Shown here: positions 1 to 6,155 of the stretch, one piece after another
How positions within the stretch are numbered: position 1 is the stretch's first letter
Layout of the letters: each line of letters begins with the position of its first letter
Origin: Flavipsychrobacter sp.
Lineage (GTDB): Bacteria > Bacteroidota > Bacteroidia > Chitinophagales > Chitinophagaceae
DNA length: 6,155 bases
Assembly: GCA_021156265.1 (NCBI GenBank)
Contig: JAJNBR010000180.1
Span: 1 to 6,155 of the forward strand
Reading direction: 5' to 3'
Notes under the pieces: generated by a model
Databases searched by the model: none
What the model was told of the DNA's origin: nothing
The model's input: the letters and a program-made list of their open reading frames with translations, nothing else
Program-made: the position numbers and the translations under genes

Positions 1-122
1 CTCCAGGTGGCGTTATTGCACCACAATTTTGTCCCTATATAGAAGTTCTAAAAGTAAATGTTGCCTCTCCGCAGGTGGTTATGTTGTTAACAACCGGTTA
101 ACAACATAATAGAAAGTAGTGT
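1..122. other. Left-edge segment, possible tail of an upstream gene
   Basis: No complete gene lies here. On the plus strand, frame 3 is open from the window edge to a TAA at 99-101 and would give a 32-residue tail containing PQFCPYIEVLKVN. Frame 2 is also open, to a TAA at 107-109, and frame 1 stops at 40-42. None of these peptides is recognisable, so the choice of frame is not decided. A plus-strand gene ending here would fit the terminator-like hairpin just downstream at 123-148. The frame 3 stop would fall inside the inverted repeat at 79-109. The segment could equally be plain intergenic DNA. Confidence 0.3.
79..109. repeat. Perfect 13-bp inverted repeat with nested palindromes
   Basis: The arm TTATGTTGTTAAC (79-91) is the exact reverse complement of GTTAACAACATAA (97-109), with a 5-nt spacer, AACCG. 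Smaller palindromes are nested inside: GTTGTTAACAAC (83-94), AACCGGTT (92-99) and GTTAAC (97-102). The 9-mer GTTAACAAC also occurs as a direct repeat at 86-94 and 97-105, 11 bp apart, which is about one helical turn. No T-run follows on the plus strand, so it does not look like an intrinsic terminator by itself. It could be a dimeric regulator site, an RNA hairpin at the end of an upstream transcript, or part of a tandem terminator with the hairpin at 123-148. The structure is directly visible. Its role is unknown. Confidence 0.85.
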
Positions 123-148
123 AAAATGCAATGGGTTTTGCATTTTTT
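123..148 (+). terminator. Candidate intrinsic terminator upstream of the aldehyde dehydrogenase gene
   Basis: AAAATGCAA (123-131) pairs perfectly with TTGCATTTT (138-146) around the 6-nt loop TGGGTT. The T-run in and after the right arm continues to 148. The stem is AT-rich and so only moderately stable, but an A-tract, hairpin, T-tract layout is typical of a Rho-independent terminator. It would end a plus-strand transcript entering from the left and insulate the downstream gene. In the opposite direction the T-tract is shorter (four T), so minus-strand use is less likely. Confidence 0.5.
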
Positions 149-210
149 ATTTTGAAATAGTGAGCTGCAGGTACTGCTACCGACAGGTCAGGGCACCAGA
201 CAATTTGTAT

Positions 211-218
211 TAGCTTTG
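211..218 (+). promoter_or_regulatory. Candidate Bacteroidota -7 element (TAnnTTTG)
   Basis: TAGCTTTG matches the TAnnTTTG -7 consensus known for Bacteroides and Flavobacterium primary sigma factors. It lies 18 bp before the ATG at 237, so the leader would be only about a dozen bases. No TTG/TTTG -33 box is present at the expected 17-23 bp upstream, which weakens the call. The position downstream of the candidate terminator and just before the gene is the main support. Confidence 0.3.
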
Positions 219-236
219 CCGCAATTCTGATATCTT

Positions 237-1769
237 ATGAAACTCAACAAGGTTCTTGAAACACTCGGTATCGGCCAGCTTAGCCAAGGCGCAGCAACAG
301 GCACCAAATGGCTTAAAGCAGGCGGTGCAACTATAGATTCATATACGCCGGTAGACGGTAGCCTGATGGCATCTGTCAAGAGCGCTGCGGCGAAAGAATA
401 TGATACAGTAGTAACACAGGCCCAGGCAGCATATGATGAATGGCGCATGTGGCCCGCACCCCGCCGCGGCGAGATAGTACGCCAGGTGGGTGAGGCATTG
501 CGTAAATACAAAGATCCTCTTGGCCGACTGGTATCGTATGAAATGGGTAAAAGCTTGCAGGAAGGCTGGGGCGAAGTGCAGGAGATGATAGATATAGCGG
601 ACTTTTCGGTAGGTCTTTCGCGCCAGCTGTATGGTCTTACTATGCACAGCGAGCGTCCTATGCACCGTATGTATGAGCAATGGCATCCATTGGGTGTTGT
701 AGGTATCATCAGTGCGTTCAATTTCCCGGTAGCAGTGTGGAGCTGGAACAGCTTCATCGCGTGGGTATGTGGCAACACCTGCGTTTGGAAACCATCGGAA
801 AAAACACCGCTCACAGCTATAGCTTGTCAAAATATCATTGCTGAAGTTTTCAAAGCCAATAAAGTACCCGAAGGCGTTTGTGGTCTTGTGGTGGGTGATC
901 GCGAAGTGGGAGAACTGATGAGTAATGATACACGCATTCCCCTGGTATCTGCAACAGGTTCTACCCGCATGGGTAAGGCCGTTGGCGCTGCAGTAGGCGC
1001 AAGGCTTGGCCGCTCGTTGCTGGAGCTGGGTGGTAACAATTCTATTATCATCACCGAGCAGGCAGACCTGAATATCGCGTTGCGCGCCAGCGTATTTGGT
1101 GCGGTTGGTACCGCGGGACAACGTTGTACCACAACACGCCGCATCATCATCCACGAAAACGTCTACGAAACATTCAAGAAGAAGCTGGTGGCAGCTTACA
1201 AGCAACTCAGCATTGGTAACCCGCTGGATGAGCATAACCACGTAGGGCCGCTGATAGATAAAGATGCAGTGGAAAGCTACCTTAAAGCGCTTGGCGAGAT
1301 CAAAAAGCAAGGTGGTAAAGCAGTTGTTGCAGGTGGCGTGCTGGAAGGAAAGCAGTACAAGAGCGGCTGCTATGTGAAACCATGTATTTACGAAGTGACC
1401 AATAACCTGCCCATCGTGCAGCACGAAACCTTTGCACCTATATTGTATATCATGCAATATAAAACGCTGGAAGAAGCTATAGCCATGCAGAACAATGTGC
1501 CGCAAGGCCTTTCATCTTCTATCATGACGCTGAACATGCGCGAGGCAGAGCAATTCCTCTCACATAAGGGTAGCGACTGTGGTATAGCTAATGTCAACAT
1601 CGGCACCAGTGGTGCGGAGATCGGCGGTGCTTTTGGTGGTGAGAAAGAAACCGGTGGTGGCCGCGAAAGTGGGTCTGATAGCTGGAAAGCATATATGCGT
1701 CGTCAAACGAATACTATCAACTGGAGCGACCAGTTACCGTTGGCACAGGGCATCAAGTTCCATGTGTAA
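237..1769 (+). CDS. amaB: ALDH7-family aldehyde dehydrogenase (alpha-aminoadipate semialdehyde / piperideine-6-carboxylate dehydrogenase type)
   Basis: This 510-aa cytoplasmic NAD(P)-dependent dehydrogenase is full length for the ALDH7 (antiquitin) family. Members oxidise alpha-aminoadipate semialdehyde, in equilibrium with piperideine-6-carboxylate, to alpha-aminoadipate in lysine catabolism, and also act on other aldehydes. Visible features are FNFPVAVWSWN (161-171, with Asn162), the cofactor-site WKPSE around Lys185, the turn GSTRMG (241-246), ELGGNN with general base Glu263, GQRC with catalytic Cys297, and HETFAP with Glu397. The ALDH7 hallmark GAEIGGAFGGEK (459-470), followed by GGGRESGSDSW and later PLAQGIKF, closely matches human ALDH7A1. 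Numbering runs five behind the human mature enzyme, so Glu116 and Arg296 align with its substrate-carboxylate residues Glu121 and Arg301. The first in-frame ATG gives the family's normal N-terminus, with no Shine-Dalgarno, as is usual in this phylum. The gene stands alone and converges on recQ. The substrate is inferred from the family, and the symbol follows the Pseudomonas orthologue. Confidence 0.95.
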   Translation: MKLNKVLETLGIGQLSQGAATGTKWLKAGGATIDSYTPVDGSLMASVKSAAAKEYDTVVTQAQAAYDEWRMWPAPRRGEIVRQVGEALRKYKDPLGRLVSYEMGKSLQEGWGEVQEMIDIADFSVGLSRQLYGLTMHSERPMHRMYEQWHPLGVVGIISAFNFPVAVWSWNSFIAWVCGNTCVWKPSEKTPLTAIACQNIIAEVFKANKVPEGVCGLVVGDREVGELMSNDTRIPLVSATGSTRMGKAVGAAVGARLGRSLLELGGNNSIIITEQADLNIALRASVFGAVGTAGQRCTTTRRIIIHENVYETFKKKLVAAYKQLSIGNPLDEHNHVGPLIDKDAVESYLKALGEIKKQGGKAVVAGGVLEGKQYKSGCYVKPCIYEVTNNLPIVQHETFAPILYIMQYKTLEEAIAMQNNVPQGLSSSIMTLNMREAEQFLSHKGSDCGIANVNIGTSGAEIGGAFGGEKETGGGRESGSDSWKAYMRRQTNTINWSDQLPLAQGIKFHV

Positions 1770-1791
1770 TAACAGAATAATAAATAGGAAC

Positions 1792-1815
1792 GTGGGTAGA
1801 ACGCTCCACTTTTTT
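1792..1815 (+). terminator. Weak intrinsic terminator between convergent genes
   Basis: GTGGG (1792-1796) can pair with TCCAC (1805-1809), four Watson-Crick pairs plus one G-U, around an 8-nt loop. Six T (1810-1815) and an AT-rich stretch follow. It starts 23 bp after the aldehyde dehydrogenase stop and fits a terminator for that gene. The stem is short. In the recQ direction the same hairpin has no good T-run, so I see no clear recQ terminator in the 65-bp gap. Confidence 0.45.
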
Positions 1816-1834
1816 ATTTAGATAAACTGAAGGA

Positions 1835-4012
1835 TCAATGAGCAATTGCCTTGTAATAACTCATAGCTATCTTGATCTCGCCATAAGTATAATCGTCAGG
1901 TAGCAGGTCTTTTAGCGGCTTTGCTGCACGGGTTTCTCCGGTCTGGCGGATGAGTGCTACTATCTTGTCCAGCTTTTCCCGCTTTACCAGGTCGGTAGCT
2001 TGCAGCTCGCCCGATACAACGAATGCTGCCAGGTGGGTTTCTATTGTCGTGAGCGAGAGTTTGCGCTGTGCTGCAATGTCGGCCATGTCGTAGCCTTCTT
2101 TGAACATTTGCAGGGAAGCCAGCTGCGTACCGCTCGCTACAGCCTTCTCAGGTTTTTGCGGTCGCTCGCGGCGTTCTCGCTTCGGTGTTTTGAGATGTAT
2201 CTTACTTTCAAGATTATTCTCTTTTACAAAAGCAAGTACGGGTTTTAAAAGACTGCCGCCATACTTAGCCACTTTGTAATCACCGAAGCCGGACACGAGA
2301 CGCAACTCTTCAAAGCTTTGCGGCAGGAACGTGGCCATCTCAACCAGCGTACTATCAGACACGATAATATAGGCCGGCACATTCTCCCGCTCCGCAATGT
2401 CCTGCCTGATGGTTTTCAGTTGTTTCAGTAATTCCGGTGAGTATTCAGGTGCGTCAGTAACTGTGGTTTCCTCCTGTGGTTTCTTCAGCACCAATGTCAC
2501 CTGCTGTTCTCCTTTGAGTATGCGCCTGCTGGCTTCATTGAGTTTCAGGGTAGGGTAGTTGCCTTCCGTCTGGTCTATAAGACGCTGTTGCAGCAGTTGT
2601 CGCGCTATGGTTTGCCACTCTTCCTTCCTCAGGTCTTTACCAATGCCGTAAGTCTTGATGCTCTTGTGCTCTTCAATGATCTTCGCACTCTGTGAACCAC
2701 GCAGAAAATCTATCAGGTAGTCGGCGCCAAATCGCTCGCCGGTACGCACGATAGCTGATAAGAATTTTTGTGCTTCGATCGTGGCTTCGCGCTGCTCCAG
2801 GTTGCTCAGGCAATAATCGCAGCTGCCGCAATAAGCCGGCGCTTTTTCGCCAAAATAGTTCAGGATATACTGCCGCCTGCAAGTTTCACTCTCAGCAAAC
2901 TCTTTCATCTGGAAGAGTTTCTTTTTCATTACGGCCGTTTGCTCCGGGTTTTCATCGATCGATATAAAACGTAGCAACTTCATCACGTCGCCGGATGAGT
3001 AGAGCATGATGGCATCACTTCGCAGTCCATCACGGCCTGCACGCCCCGTTTCCTGGTAATAGCCTTCCATGTTCTTTGGCACGTCGTAGTGAAAGACAAA
3101 ACGGACATTCGATTTATCGATACCCATACCAAAGGCTATGGTGGCAACGATTATCTTTTTTTCGTCACGTTGAAACGCTTCCTGTACACGACTGCGCTCT
3201 TCGCTGCTCATGCCTGCATGGTAATAGGCAGCGGCATAGCCCATGCTTTTCAAACTGGCAGCAATTTCTTCAGTACTCTTTCGTGAGAGTGCATAAATGA
3301 TACCGCTGTCGTCTTTGTGTTTGTCAAGGTACCGTGCTATCTGCTCCAGCGCCTTACGCTTCGGCTGTATGTAGTAATTAATATTGGCCCTGTTGAAGCT
3401 GGAAATAAAAATTTCAGGCCTGTACAATCCCAGTTTTTCAACAATGTCTTTTTGTGTTATCGTATCCGCGCTGGCCGTAAGCGCTATTACGGGGGTTGAA
3501 GGAAAGTTCTTTTTAAGCGCTGCCAGCTGAAGATATTCCGGCCTGAAATCATGTCCCCATTGCGAGATACAGTGCGCCTCGTCGATTGCAAACAACGAAC
3601 AGTTGAGCGATGACAAGAAACTGCTTAGTTGCTGCTGGTTTTTAAACAGTCTTTCGGGAGCGAAATAGAGCAGTTTGATCTCGCCGAGTTTTGCCTGCTC
3701 AATGATGCGGTCTTGCTCGTCGTTGGTTTGGGTAGAGTTCAGGTACGCTGCCCGGATACCGTTGGCCACCAGGGTGTCCACCTGGTCTTTCATCAGTGCG
3801 ATCAGCGGGGAGATCACAACAGTTAGTCCCTCCATCAGCATGGCGGGCAACTGGTAGCAAATAGATTTACCACCTCCAGTGGGCATAATGGCCATCACAT
3901 CCTGTCCACTCAACACCGTCTCGATGATCGGTTGCTGGGTGAGCCGGAAATTATCGTAGCCGAAAAAATGTTTTAATGCTTGTTTTAGCCGTGTGCTATC
4001 TACTTTGCTCAT
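1835..4012 (-). CDS. recQ: ATP-dependent DNA helicase RecQ
   Basis: This 725-aa superfamily 2 helicase unwinds DNA 3'-to-5' in recombination and stalled-fork repair. All core motifs are present: motif 0 FGYDNFRLTQ (17-26), Walker A PTGGGKS (44-50), motif Ia VVISPLIALMKDQV (65-78), DEAH box (144-147) with the RecQ-specific aromatic loop ending QWGHDFRPEY (151-160), motif III ALTASA (177-182), motif V ATIAFGMGIDKS (290-301) and motif VI QETGRAGRDG (320-329). The RecQ C-terminal region carries the zinc site at Cys378, Cys395, Cys398 and Cys401, then a winged-helix region to about 505. An HRDC domain follows (about 524-600). After a basic linker (KRERRERPQK, 611-620) comes a helix-turn-helix extension (about 628-720), found in long RecQ forms of Bacteroidota and absent from E. 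coli RecQ. The ATG at 4012 lies 18 bp after the META-domain gene, so the two may share a transcript. No Shine-Dalgarno is seen. The helicase appears intact. Confidence 0.98.
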   Translation of the reverse strand: MSKVDSTRLKQALKHFFGYDNFRLTQQPIIETVLSGQDVMAIMPTGGGKSICYQLPAMLMEGLTVVISPLIALMKDQVDTLVANGIRAAYLNSTQTNDEQDRIIEQAKLGEIKLLYFAPERLFKNQQQLSSFLSSLNCSLFAIDEAHCISQWGHDFRPEYLQLAALKKNFPSTPVIALTASADTITQKDIVEKLGLYRPEIFISSFNRANINYYIQPKRKALEQIARYLDKHKDDSGIIYALSRKSTEEIAASLKSMGYAAAYYHAGMSSEERSRVQEAFQRDEKKIIVATIAFGMGIDKSNVRFVFHYDVPKNMEGYYQETGRAGRDGLRSDAIMLYSSGDVMKLLRFISIDENPEQTAVMKKKLFQMKEFAESETCRRQYILNYFGEKAPAYCGSCDYCLSNLEQREATIEAQKFLSAIVRTGERFGADYLIDFLRGSQSAKIIEEHKSIKTYGIGKDLRKEEWQTIARQLLQQRLIDQTEGNYPTLKLNEASRRILKGEQQVTLVLKKPQEETTVTDAPEYSPELLKQLKTIRQDIAERENVPAYIIVSDSTLVEMATFLPQSFEELRLVSGFGDYKVAKYGGSLLKPVLAFVKENNLESKIHLKTPKRERRERPQKPEKAVASGTQLASLQMFKEGYDMADIAAQRKLSLTTIETHLAAFVVSGELQATDLVKREKLDKIVALIRQTGETRAAKPLKDLLPDDYTYGEIKIAMSYYKAIAH

Positions 4013-4030
4013 TATGCTGATAAGAAAGCT

Positions 4031-4465
4031 TTATTTTCTTTCGAATACGGCAAGTAGCAGGTTGTCGTTATACAACAACAGGTTTTCCTCGTTGATGTTA
4101 TAGCGATTTGCACCCTTAAGCGCGTTGAGGATATAACTCTCGGTAACATCAGGGCAGGCCATTTCTGTGTAAACAGGTTCAAACCCTATATAGTTGTATT
4201 TGCCGATGGCAAATTCTCCGCCTATGGTGTTGCACCCGGTGTGACCCAGCAGCTGGCTCTTTTTATCTTGAAGGTAGATGTACGGGGTACTGTTTTGGGC
4301 TACCTCGGGCACTGGTTTGCCATTCATTTCGGCAAGGCGCCAGTACGTGTTCATGATAGTAGCTTTCTTTTTTGCTGTCGTAGCTTTTTTCTTCCCCTTG
4401 ATGTCAGCATATAGCGAAAACGGTAAGGCCAGGCTTAGAAATAGCAGTAAAGCCGCAATGCGCAT
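4031..4465 (-). CDS. Secreted META-domain (HslJ-like) protein
   Basis: This 144-aa protein begins with a clear signal peptide (about 1-20: a charged start, a Leu/Ala-rich core, then LYA before Asp21), implying export to the periplasm or outside. There is no lipobox cysteine, so unlike E. coli HslJ it is not a lipoprotein. A lysine-rich linker (22-35, KKK and AKKKAT) leads into a META domain (about 38-144). Family marks are YWRLAEMNGKPV (41-52), GHTGCNTIGGEF (74-85), TEMAC (100-104) with Glu109 after it, and a C-terminal LLLYNDNLLLAVFERK strand pair. Cys78 and Cys104 are the conserved family pair. The biochemical role of META domains is not settled; HslJ has been linked to heat induction and novobiocin resistance. 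It lies 18 bp upstream of recQ on the same strand and 66 bp after the next secreted protein. The domain call is strong and the function unknown. Confidence 0.9.
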   Translation of the reverse strand: MRIAALLLFLSLALPFSLYADIKGKKKATTAKKKATIMNTYWRLAEMNGKPVPEVAQNSTPYIYLQDKKSQLLGHTGCNTIGGEFAIGKYNYIGFEPVYTEMACPDVTESYILNALKGANRYNINEENLLLYNDNLLLAVFERK

Positions 4466-4476
4466 GATAGTTAGTT

Positions 4477-4503
4477 TTGGTGTGTGAAATTTACACCAAG
4501 ATA
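4477..4503 (-). promoter_or_regulatory. Inverted repeat and -7-like box before the META-domain gene
   Basis: In the 66-bp gap upstream of the META gene, TTGGTGT (4477-4483) and ACACCAA (4493-4499) form perfect 7-bp arms around a 9-nt spacer, ending 11 bp before the ATG. On the minus strand, TATCTTGG (4503-4496) matches the TAnnTTTG -7 consensus at all but one position and overlaps the outer arm. A repressor site covering a promoter, or a leader hairpin, would both fit. No -33 box is seen, and no T-run makes it a terminator for the preceding gene. The repeat is real; the promoter reading is tentative. Confidence 0.3.
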
Positions 4504-4531
4504 CGCATTAACTCTGACACGTCCGACCCGG

Positions 4532-4951
4532 TTACTTGATATCAATCTCGCAGAGATATGTTTTGGAACCGAACAGGCTTTTAGGTTGGAGGTCTGTCGT
4601 GTTGGAATAAGAAAAATTAATTTTGTCGTAAGAGCCTTTTAGATTGTCCGTTTGAAAAACCATCTGTTTTTCATCGTGCCATCTGAAGAGGACAAATCGT
4701 CGGTCGCTATTTGTCAGCTTATAGAGTTTTGTCTGCGTGTTGGTCTGGCGTTCATCTGACATGCTCACCCAAAAACCTTTTGTAGAAAACCATATGCGAC
4801 GCATGCAGTTGTTTTTTACTTTAAAAGTTACCGTGCCTGTTTCTTTGTCCAAAGAAGTAATGCTCATCTCCATGCATCGGCAATCCTGCGCTGACGCTAA
4901 TTGCGGTGTAAATAAAAGCAGTATATATATGAGGCGACGTATAAATTTCAT
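4532..4951 (-). CDS. Secreted protein of unknown function
   Basis: This 139-aa protein is not recognisable. It opens with a standard signal peptide: MKFIRR, a hydrophobic core (YILLLFTPQ), then LASA with likely cleavage before Gln22. The mature chain of about 118 residues starts with a CRC pair (Cys24, Cys26) and has Cys49 (in KNNC) and Cys134 near the end, so two disulfides are possible outside the cytoplasm. Alternating polar and hydrophobic stretches such as GTVTFKVKN and RRFVLFRW suggest a mostly beta fold. There is no T9SS C-terminal domain and no lipobox. My count over 4561-4860 gives 40% GC, clearly below sampled lines of recQ (45-58%). A recently acquired or fast-evolving gene would fit. 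The signal peptide in frame with the first ATG supports a real gene. The flanking gaps of 55 and 66 bp leave operon membership open. Confidence 0.75.
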   Translation of the reverse strand: MKFIRRLIYILLLFTPQLASAQDCRCMEMSITSLDKETGTVTFKVKNNCMRRIWFSTKGFWVSMSDERQTNTQTKLYKLTNSDRRFVLFRWHDEKQMVFQTDNLKGSYDKINFSYSNTTDLQPKSLFGSKTYLCEIDIK

Positions 4952-5006
4952 AACACAATGATATCTATACTGTACTATAAGAATGATGCCAGAGTCTCTC
5001 TAATAG

Positions 5007-6155
5007 CTACCGGATCAATATAATATCGCCCTTTTTTTCATGAATGCTTGCATCGGTACATTTGTATTGCAGGTAGTAGAAATAAGTACCAATATCCTGC
5101 AGCTTGCCCTTGTAAATTCCATCCCAGCCTTTTGTTATATCATCGGTAAGGAATACTGTTTCACCAAACCTGTTTTTAACAAGGAACGATACCAATTGGT
5201 TATAACCCGGCGTTATCACCTTGAACACGTCATTCTTTCCATCACCATTTGGCGAGAAAGCGTTCGGCATATACAAGTCACAGCATAATTGAGCATTTAC
5301 TTGCGTGCTATCGCTTGCTTTACATCCCACTGTGTCGGTAACGGTCAATACCAACACGGCGCTGTTTGTCAACGTGGCTGTAGACCTGATGGCCTCATCA
5401 TTGTCGAAAAGGTCAGCCGGTGACCATTGGTATTTATAGCTTTCAACCGCATGTGCTGTCACGGATACTGCATCGCCAATGCAAATGTTGCTGTTGCTAA
5501 CCTGCGCTATTTCTGCCAGCGGATGTTCACGTATCACCACTGTATCGTTTACCGCCAGCGATGCACAACCTTCCCGTGATACAGTATTCAGTTGCACGGC
5601 ATACCGGCCTGGTGCATTCCATTTTACCACGATGACCCCGTCGGCGCCGCGTAGCCATTCTGCTGGTGGGAATTGCCATGTATAGCTGGCCAGTTTTTTG
5701 TCGGTAGCTTCCAGAGTCCACTCCTGGCCTATGCAGAATTCATTGGGCAGATCAAATGTTGCTGGAGGTGCGGGTAACACTGTCAGCTCTTTGCTGGCGA
5801 TGCCTTTACAGCCGGGGATCGTAGCTATTACAGTGATCGTTTTTAACCCTGACTCATTCCAGGTCAGCTTATAAGGTCCGGCCTGCTTACCTGAAAGGAT
5901 CTTGCCTCCATCAAAGGTCCAGGCGAAATTGCCGGTAGCGGCAGGTATCACACCACTGTAGGTTATCTCTACAGAGTCGTACTGGCACAATGGTTCCTTG
6001 CTTATAGCCAGGCTTGCGCCGACTATAGAATCTACTTCAACAACGATCTGCGCCCTGTCGCTGCGGCAGCCATCCACCATCTGCAATACATAATAGCTGG
6101 TAGCACCAATGGTGTTGGTTGACGGCACCGGCGCAGTGGGAAACTGCGTTCCGCC
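5007..6155 (-). CDS. T9SS type B sorting domain protein with Ig/PKD-like repeats (5' end outside window)
   Basis: The frame is open to the right edge, so 382 C-terminal residues are visible and the N-terminus is missing. A GTG at 6128 is not the start, because coding-like sequence (GGTQFPTAP) continues upstream of it. With the first visible residue as 1, the tail of one repeat (1-42, containing TSYYVLQMVDGC) is followed by three Ig/PKD-like repeats at about 47-126, 131-208 and 213-287. Each has an early Cys (57, 141, 225), a Trp 19-22 residues later (79, 160, 244) and a late GC motif (116, 197, 278). The CHU_C / gliding-motility-associated C-terminal domain (about 293-382) shows PNAFSPNGDGKNDVF, then NRFGETVF, GWDGIYKG, GTYFYYLQY and KKGDIILIR. 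This domain directs export through the outer membrane by T9SS with type B processing. Such proteins are usually large surface or adhesion proteins; the specific role here cannot be read. The stop is TAG at 5009-5007, 55 bp before the next gene. Confidence 0.93.
   Translation of the reverse strand, partial: GGTQFPTAPVPSTNTIGATSYYVLQMVDGCRSDRAQIVVEVDSIVGASLAISKEPLCQYDSVEITYSGVIPAATGNFAWTFDGGKILSGKQAGPYKLTWNESGLKTITVIATIPGCKGIASKELTVLPAPPATFDLPNEFCIGQEWTLEATDKKLASYTWQFPPAEWLRGADGVIVVKWNAPGRYAVQLNTVSREGCASLAVNDTVVIREHPLAEIAQVSNSNICIGDAVSVTAHAVESYKYQWSPADLFDNDEAIRSTATLTNSAVLVLTVTDTVGCKASDSTQVNAQLCCDLYMPNAFSPNGDGKNDVFKVITPGYNQLVSFLVKNRFGETVFLTDDITKGWDGIYKGKLQDIGTYFYYLQYKCTDASIHEKKGDIILIR

Noticed and set aside
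188..814. 208-codon minus-strand frame overlapping the start of the aldehyde dehydrogenase gene
   Set aside because: It lies mostly antisense to the conserved N-terminal half of the enzyme and has no recognisable motif.
339..1505. Long 388-codon open frame on the minus strand opposite the aldehyde dehydrogenase gene
   Set aside because: It is fully antisense to a gene with unmistakable ALDH7 motifs. Its translation is rich in Cys, His and aromatic residues without any domain pattern, as expected of a shadow frame.
4737..4961. 74-codon plus-strand frame opposite the small secreted protein
   Set aside because: The minus-strand frame has a proper signal peptide and start. The plus-strand peptide has no supporting feature.
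4952..5006. Possible terminator or promoter between the T9SS gene and the small secreted protein
   Set aside because: The only hairpin (AGAG/CTCT) is 4 bp with no T-run. The best -7-like match, TATCATTG, sits too close to the ATG to leave a leader.
6126..6128. GTG as the start codon of the T9SS gene
   Set aside because: The same frame stays open to the window edge, and the residues after the GTG are the middle of an Ig-like repeat with no signal peptide, so the gene must begin outside the window.
1..6155. A new defence, mobile or gene-cluster system
   Set aside because: RecQ next to small unknown genes can hint at defence islands, but here it is a complete housekeeping-type RecQ beside exported proteins. 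There is no nuclease, transposase, integrase, tRNA junction, CRISPR-like repeat or other system signature.

Overview
The window reads as ordinary chromosomal DNA of a member of the Bacteroidota, most likely close to the Chitinophagales. The strongest evidence is the CHU_C / type B C-terminal sorting domain on the gene at the right edge, which is specific to the type IX secretion system (T9SS) of this phylum. Supporting evidence is the lack of Shine-Dalgarno sequences before the starts, a TAnnTTTG-type -7 element, and a RecQ with a C-terminal helix-turn-helix extension. GC content of the main genes is roughly 50% by eye. The narrower placement is inference.

Layout: bases 1-236 are non-coding or hold only the tail of an upstream gene. 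They contain a perfect 31-bp inverted repeat, a terminator-like hairpin and a candidate -7 element. Bases 237-1769 (+) encode an aldehyde dehydrogenase of the ALDH7 (antiquitin / piperideine-6-carboxylate dehydrogenase) type. A 65-bp convergent gap with a weak terminator hairpin follows. The rest of the window is on the minus strand. In transcription order it holds a large T9SS-secreted multi-Ig-like protein cut by the right edge (6155-5007), an unrecognised 139-aa secreted protein (4951-4532), a 144-aa secreted META-domain protein (4465-4031), and recQ (4012-1835).

The minus-strand genes are separated by 55, 66 and 18 bp. Only the META/recQ pair is close enough to suggest co-transcription. 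ALDH7 (lysine catabolism or aldehyde detoxification), RecQ (DNA repair) and the three exported proteins share no obvious pathway. I see no mobile element, CRISPR array, tRNA or rRNA, and no convincing undescribed system. The items most worth a second look are the palindrome near the left edge, the AT-richer orphan secreted protein, and the cysteine/tryptophan-patterned repeats of the T9SS protein.
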